The notes: generated from the letters alone by a model not told the origin. Shown: positions 9,039-17,506, counted from the first letter of the stretch. The stretch: 36,033 bases of DNA from an uncultured Prevotellaceae bacterium (GCA_902801155.1 CADCHG010000022.1:1-36033), one strand, 5' to 3'. Program-made: numbers and translations.

Positions 9039-9130
9039 GTGTCGCACTTACAGCGCTCAGCAAATCACGCACATACATAATAACGGCGCTCACGCACCGC
9101 CCTATTATGTGTCGCACCTTCGGCGCTCGA
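9039..9130 (+). repeat. GTGTCGCACxTxCxGCGCTC direct repeat with hairpin
   Basis: GTGTCGCACTTACAGCGCTC (9039-9058) recurs as GTGTCGCACCTTCGGCGCTC at 9109-9128. Between them ACATAATA (9075-9082) pairs with TATTATGT (9103-9110), with a GC-rich inner part, so the segment can fold. No gene is evident; it looks like an intergenic repeat. It lies in the gene-less stretch 8802-9336, which otherwise contains copies 1 and 2 of the TTGCTTTCGC element, a CTCTGTGTCT/CTCTGTGTTT stretch and a terminator. Confidence 0.55.
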
Positions 9131-9174
9131 CGCGAAAATTCTCTGTGTCTTTGCGTCTCTGTGTTTGAAATATA

Positions 9175-9217
9175 TTGCTTTCGCCTTCTAAAAAAACAGG
9201 GGGAAATGGCGAAAGCA
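9175..9217. repeat. TTGCTTTCGC-family element, copy 2, short with terminal inverted repeats
   Basis: TGCTTTCGCC (9176-9185) and GGCGAAAGCA (9208-9217) are exact reverse complements and enclose the same TCTAAAAAAACAGG core seen in copies 1 and 3. About 42 bases in all, so it looks like an internally deleted version. Confidence 0.7.
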
Positions 9218-9272
9218 GCTTATGCGAAAAACTTCCGTTCCGTCCGTGCTTTCTGTGTTCTTATAAAAAAAG

Positions 9273-9301
9273 AAAGGATGCGACGTGATGCCGTATCCTT
9301 T
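9273..9301 (-). terminator. Intrinsic terminator after the DUF4468-like gene
   Basis: On the minus strand AAAGGAT and ATCCTTT form a 7-bp stem around a 15-base loop and are followed by C and then a run of T (the As at 9264-9271). It lies about 35 bases after the stop at 9337. Confidence 0.65.
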
Positions 9302-9336
9302 TCTTTTATTTGTTGCTATTGTAGTGTCTCTGTACT

Positions 9337-10029
9337 TTATCTGCTGGCTTGTGCAGAACTGTAGCCTGTGTTGAGAACCTGCTGCTTCAGAATCTTGTAG
9401 CATTCGATGGCGTGGACGTATGCCCTGTAGCAGGTATTCTTGTTGAACTTGGTGTCGTCCTTGTAAGGAGCACAAAGTGACATCGGCCAGAACTGCGCCT
9501 CTCTTGGCGTTTCGTCGCCTGTGAAGCGGAAACCAGTGATATTGCCCATGAATCCACGTGTGGCACTGTTATCGTCTCTCTTGATGACCTCGAAGCCAGG
9601 GAGTGTGAATTTCATTATGGCTTCTTGATCCATTACGTCAACTGAGAGAATAGGACGTATGTCAACCCATTCTGATGGTACGTTCTTGCCGTCGTTTGCA
9701 ATTTTGCCAAAATAGCATCGTGCGGTGATGCGACCTTCTTCTTCGTTCTCGTAAAGAATGGCTGTTGCAGCCTCGGTGCAATTGCTTATTATCCAATTGA
9801 TGATGTTGTTGTACATGACCTCCTTTGATTCACGAACCTGCAGGTAGGAGACAATCTCCATCTCTCCATTATCGTTCAGCTTGTATGTCATCAAGTATTT
9901 CTTGGCTCTATCCTGATACGTTTCCTTGTTGAGGTCTGCGCTGATCTCCAATGCGGTTGCATTAGTGCTCTGACAGAATCCAGCCAGTGATACAGAAAGA
10001 CATATGCATATCAAAAAAAGTTTTTTCAT
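9337..10029 (-). CDS. Secreted protein, DUF4468-like
   Basis: An exported protein of unknown function. Residues 1-19 are a signal peptide (MKKLFLICIC then hydrophobic residues to AGFCQ). The stretch about 65-110 has the pattern of the TBP-like fold DUF4468: a helix with NIINWI, then a strand turn ILYENEEEGRITARCYFG. The rest is not recognised. The ATG at 10029 is chosen because it begins the charged end of the signal peptide; a GTG two codons upstream is the only alternative. It has its own promoter at 10087-10118 and a terminator at 9273-9301, so it is probably transcribed alone. The DUF4468 link is by pattern only; the signal peptide is clear. Confidence 0.7.
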   Translation of the reverse strand: MKKLFLICICLSVSLAGFCQSTNATALEISADLNKETYQDRAKKYLMTYKLNDNGEMEIVSYLQVRESKEVMYNNIINWIISNCTEAATAILYENEEEGRITARCYFGKIANDGKNVPSEWVDIRPILSVDVMDQEAIMKFTLPGFEVIKRDDNSATRGFMGNITGFRFTGDETPREAQFWPMSLCAPYKDDTKFNKNTCYRAYVHAIECYKILKQQVLNTGYSSAQASR

Positions 10030-10086
10030 AATCACTTACCCTTTATTCTTTATATTATTTAAAATATTTTTATGGTTTTTATGCCA

Positions 10087-10118
10087 CAAAGATAAGTGTT
10101 TTTTCGAACATATCCAAA
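10087..10118 (-). promoter_or_regulatory. Promoter for the DUF4468-like gene
   Basis: Minus strand: TTTG (10115-10118), a 20-base spacer, TATCTTTG (10087-10094). Good match to the Bacteroidota consensus; the leader is about 50 bases. Confidence 0.65.
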
Positions 10119-10147
10119 TTTTTGTGCATCAATCTTACGCTTTTTAA

Positions 10148-11686
10148 CTATTTATTGACAAATTTAGCACGCACAGCGTCTTCCTGTGCTTTTGTGGCAA
10201 ATTGCCACGGCGTAATTTTTACTTTCTGTTTCATGAACTCCGGACGGTTGTATGAGCGTAGCAGTAATTTGTTGCGTTCCGGGTCTTTCTGAGGTACTGC
10301 AAATGCCTTGTAACACTTGCCCTGTGCATCGAAATATGAGATGTAGGGGCGTGTGTAGCTGCCGTCGTCACGTCGTGAGGCGGTCATTATCCAGCGTCCG
10401 TTGCTTGAGAAGGAAGGGTAGCTCTCAGACTCTGGGGAGTTGAGGGGTTTAGTGTTTAGAGTTGAGGGGGATGGGAGAGGCTGTTGTAAATCTACTATGC
10501 AGATGTCTGCATCCCTGTGCCATACGTGGAAGCATCCGTATTTGCCCAATGCGAAAGTGAGGTATCTGCCGTCGGGGGAGATACGGGGTAGGGTGGCACT
10601 TTTGCCTAACTGGACAGCATCGAACACGAGTTGCGGCTCACCGAACTTATGTGTGGTGAGGTCGAAAGAGCGTGAGTAGATGTTATACTTTATTTCATCG
10701 TAATGTTTTCTGAAAGATTTTTCTCCTTGGTTGAATATGGTGGTGTCGATATGTGCCGAAGTATAGTAGATGATTTTGCCGTCAGGACTCCATGTAGCGA
10801 AGCATTCGTGTTCATCGGGGGCATTGCTGATATTTGACACCTCGTTTTTCTGCACATCGTACAGGATAAGGTCGGACTTATAGTCGAGCACTTCGATTTT
10901 GTCCCTGTCTTTGATGTGGAATATCTGACGTGTGGTGTTGGTTGAGAATGCCACGAGGTCGGCCGTAGGATGCCATGCGGGATAGACGCCGGCAGAGATA
11001 GTGCTGTCGGTCTTGAGGTCAATTTTCTTCAGTTTGCCGTTGTGGACAAGCATTGTTCCACCGCAGAATTGGCGCATGTGGAAGTGCATGTTGTTGGTGC
11101 CGTAGTTTTGGAAAGAGTGGCAGTTGATGCAATGCCCATTCTCCTCGCTGTGAATCATCCTGTTGTTGTAGATGTCGCTCTCATCATAGCTGGTGAGGTT
11201 ACGCTGAACGATGGCGAGATCCTCGTAAGCTACGTATGATGGTTGTATGAGACGATATGAGATATACGGGTCGATTGTGTCCTTTGCCACATAGATGGGG
11301 AAGGACTTGTAACTGAGCCATTTGCCGTCTTTCTTGCCATACACCTCTACCTTTATGCCTTTGTCGCTTCCGGCTGCAGCAGAGCGCAATTCCTGCCATT
11401 CATCATCATCGATGATGATCTTGTTGTCGTCGCCGTATGTGAACGAGAGGTTGCCGAACGACAGGCATGCCACGGCTTCTTCGCAGTCGGGCAGCATGAA
11501 GTTTGTCGGACTGATGTTCGCAGGGATTGTAACTCCGTTGTAGTCGGGGTATATGTCGGGCTGCTTGTCAGTGTGGGTGGCATCGGAAGGGATTGACGGA
11601 CTGGAGCAGGAGAGCAAGAAAAGCCCCCCCAGTCCCCCGAGGGGGAGTATTTTAGATAGTATTTTCACTATTGCGAGTATTTTCAT
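10148..11686 (-). CDS. PD40/TolB-like beta-propeller lipoprotein with a CxxCH motif
   Basis: Envelope lipoprotein of unknown function. From the ATG at 11686 the lipobox FLLSC gives Cys27 as the lipidated residue. CINCH at about 186-190 is a heme-c-type CxxCH motif. The C-terminal half has PD40/TolB-like blades (AWHPTADLVAFS, ATWSPDGKIIYYTS, PRISPDGRYLTFALG, PSFSSNGRWIMTASR), so a beta-propeller is likely. It is 12-18 bases downstream of DUF6057 and probably co-transcribed. Two oddities: the signal peptide contains ILPLGGLGGL, encoded by a C/G-rich repeat found elsewhere in intergenic DNA, and residues PSTLNTKPLNSP are encoded by a GTTTAG repeat that also occurs upstream of purL. Whether heme is bound cannot be told from sequence; some relatives are labelled cytochrome c biosynthesis proteins, which I regard as unproven. 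Confidence 0.82.
   Translation of the reverse strand: MKILAIVKILSKILPLGGLGGLFLLSCSSPSIPSDATHTDKQPDIYPDYNGVTIPANISPTNFMLPDCEEAVACLSFGNLSFTYGDDNKIIIDDDEWQELRSAAAGSDKGIKVEVYGKKDGKWLSYKSFPIYVAKDTIDPYISYRLIQPSYVAYEDLAIVQRNLTSYDESDIYNNRMIHSEENGHCINCHSFQNYGTNNMHFHMRQFCGGTMLVHNGKLKKIDLKTDSTISAGVYPAWHPTADLVAFSTNTTRQIFHIKDRDKIEVLDYKSDLILYDVQKNEVSNISNAPDEHECFATWSPDGKIIYYTSAHIDTTIFNQGEKSFRKHYDEIKYNIYSRSFDLTTHKFGEPQLVFDAVQLGKSATLPRISPDGRYLTFALGKYGCFHVWHRDADICIVDLQQPLPSPSTLNTKPLNSPESESYPSFSSNGRWIMTASRRDDGSYTRPYISYFDAQGKCYKAFAVPQKDPERNKLLLRSYNRPEFMKQKVKITPWQFATKAQEDAVRAKFVNK
10440..10470 (+). repeat. GTTTAG-type repeat inside the PD40 gene
   Basis: Seventeen bases, GTTTAGTGTTTAGAGTT (10447-10463), are identical to two adjacent copies upstream of purL (17544-17560 and 17565-17581). 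Here they are read in frame on the minus strand inside a coding region. Confidence 0.75.
11622..11650. repeat. C/G-rich palindromic repeat inside the PD40 lipoprotein signal peptide
   Basis: AGCCCCCCCAGTCCCCCGAG followed by GGGGAGT closely matches 29680-29705 (AGCCCCCCCTGCCCCCGAGG then GGAAGT). The inner CCCCCGAGGGGG can pair. On the minus strand it codes for the PLGGLGGL part of the signal peptide. Confidence 0.75.
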
Positions 11687-11704
11687 TTTCAACTTTCAGT
11701 TAAT

Positions 11705-13585
11705 TTAATAGCATAATCCTCCTTTATTGAAGTAGTATGTCCACCAGAAGGTGTTGCCGAATTCCGATTCGGTTTGTCGTGCAATGGACTCTTCCGAGAA
11801 TCCGCTTCTCAACAGACCTTGGGTGAGCTGGTCGAACTGATTATATCGGTCAATGACTTTCTGGTCGAATTGAAGTCCGTAGGTCTTGGCATCGGGGGCT
11901 GTGGATGGTTCCATGTCAATATAGAAATATGCCGCCTGCTGGTATATCTCCGGTATCTTCTCGCCCTTGTGGAGTTGGAGATAGAGTAGATACTGACGCC
12001 AGAAACGCTGTATGCTCTTTGACATAACGCTATATGCGAGGCACATTTCTTGCAAATACTTGGAGACATTAGTGTATGTGTCGGAGAAATAGTTGATGAG
12101 ATATTTCTCGCATATTCCTCCGTCGTTGTCAATATAGTTGCTCATGTATGAATGGAGCTCGTTTATTTTGGCTAGTTCGGGGTATTGACCTATCTCTTTC
12201 GGATTGCGTGCAAGTGGTAGATAGCGTTCTGCCCATTCCTTGTGGAACATGGTGCGAGAGAGTATATTAAGGTACTTCTGCGCAAGTTCTTTCTCTCCAC
12301 TTATAATAGAAGAGAGGACCATGACCTTGAGGCTTGCGATGTTGAAACCATATTCTACCTGTATCTCCATGCAGTAGTGGTAGGCAGAGTTTGTCATTCC
12401 GTGGTGCAGGTATATGATAGATGCAGCCGTGTAGGCTGTGTGTACTTTCAGGGAGTCGTTTGGAGTAGGTTTCATGCCTTTGTCGTCATAGTCATACATG
12501 CTGTTGCCTATGTCGCCTGTGTTGAAAAGGGCGGTGTTCTTGAACATTATGAGCTGACGGGTGAGTGTGCCTTGTACCTCACGGATATGCTGAAGTACAT
12601 TTTCCCACTCCATATTGTCAATGTCGCGGTATGCCTTGCACTCGGCATGGTAGTTCTCATCGTCGTAGTCGGCATCTTCCAATACTCCGAAAGAGAATCC
12701 GATTACGGCGATAAGGAGTATGGAAGATATGATGGCAGTTGCCTTTGCGCTCTTGATGTGGTTACCTATTCTATATGTAAGCGGGAAGATGATGAGCAGG
12801 ATGATGGCAATCCAGAACGGCTTGGTAAGCGAAGGACTTGTTATGTTTCCGCTCTCGAACACCGGCAGTCCGGCTGTAAAGAACTGGTCGTTGCGGAGTG
12901 TGTCGAACAACTGCTGATACAGGAATGGGGGGACAATAGCTGCAATGATATAGAGAACTCCGACAATCCATTTACGCTCTATAAGCATAATTACTCCCAA
13001 TGTCGCTGCTGCCGTCATGGCATAGATGCCGATGTAGCGGTAGAGTACGACAAGGAGAGCTGCCCCGATGAGGGATGTGATGATTGTACCGAACTTGAAC
13101 TTCACGCCTGTTGCGTATCGGAATACGACGATGAGCAATGAGGCAAAGAGCAAGCCGAGTGTCTGGCTAAAACAATAGCCGTGGTTCTTGTTGTAGTAGA
13201 TCCAGTAGCCGAGGTCGATTTCTGAGACCAACAGGCATACCAAAGGGATAAGCAGGAGAGGTGTTAGGTGTTGGGTGTTGGGCGTTAGGATGCCTTTCTT
13301 CAAAAAGAAGAAAGTGACTATCCACATAAGGATAAGTACGGAACTGCCTAATGCGGGGTAATAGAAAAGTTGGGTAAAGTAGCATCCTGCCCATTGCAGG
13401 AAACCTGCAGGAACGGCATTATACTGCTGAAAGAATACCGATGTGTCGTTGAATAGTGAGCGCATCTGCTGCATATAGAGCACGTCAGCATTGCGCATCA
13501 TAAGAAAATACCAAGACAATAGTGCAAATACGAGCACGCTTATCCATGGCATAAGTTTTAGTAGGTTTGGTAGTTTAGGTTTCAT
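11705..13585 (-). CDS. DUF6057 family membrane protein
   Basis: Large inner-membrane protein of unknown function; I recognise it as DUF6057, which in Bacteroidales is regularly next to PD40 lipoproteins like the one downstream. Residues 1 to about 310 contain some nine or ten hydrophobic helices, starting at about 12-30. The C-terminal half (about 315-626) is soluble and helical, with a TPR-like look around the stretches HTAYTAASIIYLHHG and EKELAQKYLNIL. At 626 residues it appears complete. The stop is about 18 bases from the next ATG, indicating an operon. Residues LTPNTQHLTP (about 100-109), in a loop between membrane helices, are encoded by a GTGTTGGGTGTTGGG-type repeat that resembles intergenic sequence, so this segment may be a tolerated insertion. 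Confidence 0.75.
   Translation of the reverse strand: MKPKLPNLLKLMPWISVLVFALLSWYFLMMRNADVLYMQQMRSLFNDTSVFFQQYNAVPAGFLQWAGCYFTQLFYYPALGSSVLILMWIVTFFFLKKGILTPNTQHLTPLLLIPLVCLLVSEIDLGYWIYYNKNHGYCFSQTLGLLFASLLIVVFRYATGVKFKFGTIITSLIGAALLVVLYRYIGIYAMTAAATLGVIMLIERKWIVGVLYIIAAIVPPFLYQQLFDTLRNDQFFTAGLPVFESGNITSPSLTKPFWIAIILLIIFPLTYRIGNHIKSAKATAIISSILLIAVIGFSFGVLEDADYDDENYHAECKAYRDIDNMEWENVLQHIREVQGTLTRQLIMFKNTALFNTGDIGNSMYDYDDKGMKPTPNDSLKVHTAYTAASIIYLHHGMTNSAYHYCMEIQVEYGFNIASLKVMVLSSIISGEKELAQKYLNILSRTMFHKEWAERYLPLARNPKEIGQYPELAKINELHSYMSNYIDNDGGICEKYLINYFSDTYTNVSKYLQEMCLAYSVMSKSIQRFWRQYLLYLQLHKGEKIPEIYQQAAYFYIDMEPSTAPDAKTYGLQFDQKVIDRYNQFDQLTQGLLRSGFSEESIARQTESEFGNTFWWTYYFNKGGLCY
13260..13289 (+). 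repeat. GGTGTTGGGTGTTGGG repeat inside the DUF6057 gene
   Basis: Repeats of GTGTTRGG with a partial match to the intergenic CACCCAACACCCAA at 17713-17726. Read in frame in a membrane-protein loop. Confidence 0.45.
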
Positions 13586-13604
13586 AGGAATGGAGGAATT
13601 ACTA

Positions 13605-13665
13605 ATTACTAATTACGAATCACCTATTTACAATAGCGCAAACAAAGTAATTCGTAATTAGTAAT
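13605..13665. repeat. Perfect 16-bp inverted repeat between DUF6057 and purL
   Basis: ATTACTAATTACGAAT (13605-13620) and its exact reverse complement (13650-13665) are separated by 29 bases. The same ATTACGAATTACTAATTAC sequence occurs at 17516-17534, just upstream of purL, so purL is bracketed by this repeat. No T-run follows, so termination is uncertain. Confidence 0.7.
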
Positions 13666-13678
13666 TTGTAATTGAATA

Positions 13679-16600
13679 TTACTTGTTCTTTTCAATCCAC
13701 AGACGGGCATTTACGAATGCCTCGTACCAAGGTGTTACCTCATCAGTGAGACGGCGCTCCTCTGGGTAGTAACCACACTGCCAAGGGAACAAAGTACGCT
13801 CTGGGTGTGGCATGATAGCGAGGTGACGGCCGTCGCTACTTGCTATGGCTGCAACATCGTAGCTTGAACCGTTAGGGTTAGCCGGATACTCAGAGTGGTT
13901 GAACTTAGCTGCGATGTTATACTCAGACTCTGCAAGTGGGAGGTTAAACTTACCCTCTGCGTGAGCTACCCAGCATCCGATCTTCTGACCAGAGAGAGAG
14001 CCGAGCATTACAGAATCGTTCTGTGGGATAGTCAGGGTAACGTATGTTGACTCGAACTTGTGAGAATCGTTGTGAAGCATCTCTGCATAGTCCTTTGCGT
14101 TGCCAACAGCGTGGTCGTTGTTTAGGAGACCAAGCTCCACCATGAGCTGACAACCGTTGCAGCAACCGAGTGAAAGTGTGTCCTTACGAGCATAGAACTT
14201 ATCCAGAGCCTCCTTAGCCTTTGGGTTGAAGAGGAATGCACCTGCCCATCCCTTTGCAGAACCGAGAACGTCAGAGTTAGAGAAACCACCGCAGAATGCC
14301 ACGAGGTTCACTTCCTCAAGAGTCTCACGACCTGTGATGAGGTCGGTCATTGTAACGTCCTTAACGTCGAAGCCTGCCATATAGAATGAGTATGCCATCT
14401 CACGCTCAGAGTTAGTACCCTTCTCACGGATGATAGCGGCAACAGGACGGTTGCTCTCTGGGCGAGCCACACGCTTGAGCTGTGGAGCCTTGAATGTGCA
14501 CTCGAGAGGCACGTTCTTGTAGTTCTTGTAACGCTCAGCAGCCTTGCCGTTGAATGACTGACGACGGTCGAGGAGGTATGAAGTCTTGTACCAAGCATCG
14601 CGCATCTCGTCGATGTCGAATACGAGGGTAAGCTCACGGTTTGCAAGTTCTGAGTTTGGTACCTGAGCATTGCTCTGGTGACGCTTGATGGTGATTGTGC
14701 GGTCAGCTGAAGGAACACCGATCTTAGCGTAAGCGATACCTGCATCCTCAAGAATCTTCTTCGCACGTGGAGCGTCAGCATCAGCAACCTGAATAACGAT
14801 ACCTGGATTCTCAGCGAAGAGCACCTTAACGATGTCGTCGCCCTTGATCTTGTCGAGGTCGAGAGCAAGACCGCCCTTAGTGTTGGCGAAGCACATCTCA
14901 AGCAAGGTTGTGATGAGACCACCGGCAGAAATATCGTGACCTGCAAGGATGAGGCCCTCGTTTACGAGCTGCTGAACAGCGATGAATGCATCGCGGAAGT
15001 ACTCTGCATTCTTAACGGTTGGAACATCAGAACCAACCTTGCCCTGACTCTGTGCGAATGCTGAGCCGCCAAGCTGAAGCTCGTCGAATGAGAAGTCGAT
15101 ATGATAGAGGCGTGAAGCCTTAACGTCCTTGAGAACAGGAGAAACAACCTTCTTGATATCAGAAACCTCACCGCCTGCACTTACGATAACGGTACCAGGA
15201 GCGATAACCTTCTTTCCGTCAGGATATTTCTGTGTCATTGACAGAGAATCCTTACCTGTTGGTACGTTGATCTGAAGTTCGCAGCAGAAGTCTGACAATG
15301 CCTTAACGGCTGTGTAGAGACGAGCATCCTCACCTTCCTGAGCGCGGCAAGGCCACATCCAGTTAGCTGAAAGTGAAATGCTATCCATACCGTCAGCCAA
15401 AGGTGCCCAAACGAGGTTGGTGAGTGACTCTGCAACAGAGAGTACAGAACCAGCAGCAGGATTAGCAAGAGCTGCCTGTGGAGCATGACCGAGTGATGTT
15501 GCGATACCCTTTGTGCCTGTATAGTCGAGAGCTACGACACCACAGTCTGACAATGGCAATTGCAACTCACCCTGACATTGCTGACGTGCCACGCGACCTG
15601 ATACGCAACGGTCAACCTTGTTTGTCAACCAGTCCTTACAAGCTACAGCCTCAAGCTGAAGCACGTTCTTCAGATAGTCAACGAGCTGTGCGTTGAGAGT
15701 TGAGTTTGCAGAGAGACCAGAGAGGTCGTATGTAACAACGTCGTATGTACGCTTAACGGTCTTGTCCTCCATGATTGTCTTTGGAGAGCTACCGAACATC
15801 TGCTCTACTGCGAGGTCGAATGGACGAACACCGTCAGCCTGCTCAAAGGCAAAGCGATGGTCGCCTGTCGTCTCACCTACGGTGTACATTGGAGCACGCT
15901 CACGATCTGCAATCTTCTGAACATGTTCGATGGCAGACTCGTCGATGAGCAAGCCCATACGCTCCTGTGACTCGTTGGCGATGATTTCCTTTGCCGACAA
16001 TGTCTTATCGCCTACAGGGAGCTTATCCATGTGAATCAATCCGCCACACTCCTCTACAAGCTCAGAGAGACAGTTTACGTGACCTGCAGAACCGTGGTCG
16101 TGGATAGATACTACTGGGTTTGAATCCTCCTCGCCGAGAGCGCGGATTACGTTGTATGCACGCTTCTGCATCTCAGGGTTAGCACGCTGAACGGCGTTAA
16201 GCTCGATACCGCTTGAGTAGCGACCTGTCTCTACTGAAGATACAGAACCACCACCAAGACCGATGCGGTAGTTCTCACCACCCATCACAACAATCTTGTT
16301 GCCTGGCTGTGGCTCGCCCTTGAGGCAGTCGCGCTGAATGCCGTAGCCTACACCGCCGGCAAGCATGATGACCTTGTCGTAAGCGTACTGCTCGTTGTTC
16401 TCGTTGTGCTCGAAGGTAAGTACAGAACCGCAGATAAGTGGCTGACCGAACTTGTTTCCGAAATCAGAAGCACCGTTAGAAGCCTTGATGAGAATCTGCT
16501 CTGGTGTCTGATACAACCACTTACGAACAGGCAGGATCTTCTCCCATCCGTGGCAGTCGCTCTCGTTACTCCACTGAGGAGTATTTGCAGGGAGGTTCTT

Positions 16601-17506
16601 CACCACAGGGTCAGTCTCGTTCTTACGAGGGTAAGAAGTCATGTAAACGGCTGTACCTGCTATTGGCCAAGAACCTACACCACCGCCCATACGGTCACGA
16701 ATCTCACCACCAGTACCGGTAGCAGCACCGTTGAATGGCTCTACGGTTGTTGGGAAGTTGTGAGTCTCAGCCTTGAGCGAGATGACAGACTTCACCTTCT
16801 TGATCTTGTAGAGATCTGGCTGAGAGTGGTCGGTAGGAGAGAACTGCTCAATCTCAGGACCTGCTGAGAATGCCACGTTATCCTTGTATGCAGAGAGAAT
16901 CTTGTTAGGATTCTCGTTAGTCGTCTTCTTAATCATCTGGAAGAGACTTGACTCCTTCTCCTCACCGTCGATGATGAATGTACCACCGAAGATCTTGTGA
17001 CGGCAATGCTCAGAGTTAATCTGAGCGAAACCGAATATCTCAGAGTCGGTAAGCGGACGGCCAAGCTGTCCCTCCACCTTGTGCAGATAGTCAATCTCCT
17101 CCTTTGAAAGGGCGAGACCCTCCTGCTCATTGTAAGCCTCGAGGTTGTCAACGTGCTTTATTGGCTCAGGCTTGATGTTAACGGTGAAGATGTCCTGGTT
17201 CAATCCGTTGTACATGCGCTGGAGCATAGGGTCATGCTCTGCGTCCATAGACGAAACAGGGAAATACTCCTCAATACGCGAAATGCCCTTGAGAGCCATG
17301 TTCTGGGTAATCTCAACGGCATTGGTACTCCAAGGAGTAATCATCTCACGGCGTGGACCTACATAGTATCCGTCCAACGACTCAGCATCCACGAGAGATG
17401 CGTTGCCGTAAAGCCAACAAAGTTCGTTTGTCTCATCCTGACTGAGCTTATGGTCAACCTCAGTAGCGATGATGTTCTGTGATGGGGTCTTGAAAAAAAG
17501 AATCAT
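13679..17506 (-). CDS. purL: Phosphoribosylformylglycinamidine synthase (single-chain)
   Basis: Converts FGAR to FGAM with glutamine and ATP in purine biosynthesis. The protein has 1275 residues, the large single-chain type also found in Proteobacteria. Order: an N-terminal PurS-like region (about 1-160); linker and synthetase half with FAQINSEHCRHKIFGG (about 164-180) and the glycine-rich ATP site (PFNGAATGTGGEIRDR); a second synthetase-like half with GKDSLSM; and a C-terminal class I glutaminase. The catalytic Cys is about 1116 (LGCCNGCQLM), with His about 1234 and Glu about 1236 in MPHPER. The start at 17506 gives the expected N-terminus MILFFKTPS. A predicted promoter at 17737-17767 implies a leader of about 220 bases that contains a palindromic repeat element. 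Confidence 0.97.
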   Translation of the reverse strand: MILFFKTPSQNIIATEVDHKLSQDETNELCWLYGNASLVDAESLDGYYVGPRREMITPWSTNAVEITQNMALKGISRIEEYFPVSSMDAEHDPMLQRMYNGLNQDIFTVNIKPEPIKHVDNLEAYNEQEGLALSKEEIDYLHKVEGQLGRPLTDSEIFGFAQINSEHCRHKIFGGTFIIDGEEKESSLFQMIKKTTNENPNKILSAYKDNVAFSAGPEIEQFSPTDHSQPDLYKIKKVKSVISLKAETHNFPTTVEPFNGAATGTGGEIRDRMGGGVGSWPIAGTAVYMTSYPRKNETDPVVKNLPANTPQWSNESDCHGWEKILPVRKWLYQTPEQILIKASNGASDFGNKFGQPLICGSVLTFEHNENNEQYAYDKVIMLAGGVGYGIQRDCLKGEPQPGNKIVVMGGENYRIGLGGGSVSSVETGRYSSGIELNAVQRANPEMQKRAYNVIRALGEEDSNPVVSIHDHGSAGHVNCLSELVEECGGLIHMDKLPVGDKTLSAKEIIANESQERMGLLIDESAIEHVQKIADRERAPMYTVGETTGDHRFAFEQADGVRPFDLAVEQMFGSSPKTIMEDKTVKRTYDVVTYDLSGLSANSTLNAQLVDYLKNVLQLEAVACKDWLTNKVDRCVSGRVARQQCQGELQLPLSDCGVVALDYTGTKGIATSLGHAPQAALANPAAGSVLSVAESLTNLVWAPLADGMDSISLSANWMWPCRAQEGEDARLYTAVKALSDFCCELQINVPTGKDSLSMTQKYPDGKKVIAPGTVIVSAGGEVSDIKKVVSPVLKDVKASRLYHIDFSFDELQLGGSAFAQSQGKVGSDVPTVKNAEYFRDAFIAVQQLVNEGLILAGHDISAGGLITTLLEMCFANTKGGLALDLDKIKGDDIVKVLFAENPGIVIQVADADAPRAKKILEDAGIAYAKIGVPSADRTITIKRHQSNAQVPNSELANRELTLVFDIDEMRDAWYKTSYLLDRRQSFNGKAAERYKNYKNVPLECTFKAPQLKRVARPESNRPVAAIIREKGTNSEREMAYSFYMAGFDVKDVTMTDLITGRETLEEVNLVAFCGGFSNSDVLGSAKGWAGAFLFNPKAKEALDKFYARKDTLSLGCCNGCQLMVELGLLNNDHAVGNAKDYAEMLHNDSHKFESTYVTLTIPQNDSVMLGSLSGQKIGCWVAHAEGKFNLPLAESEYNIAAKFNHSEYPANPNGSSYDVAAIASSDGRHLAIMPHPERTLFPWQCGYYPEERRLTDEVTPWYEAFVNARLWIEKNK

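Noticed and set aside
12242-13141. Long plus-strand ORF of 299 codons opposite DUF6057
   Set aside because: Composition is unlike a real protein (Val, Cys and Tyr-rich shadow) and it lies fully antisense to a well-supported membrane protein gene.
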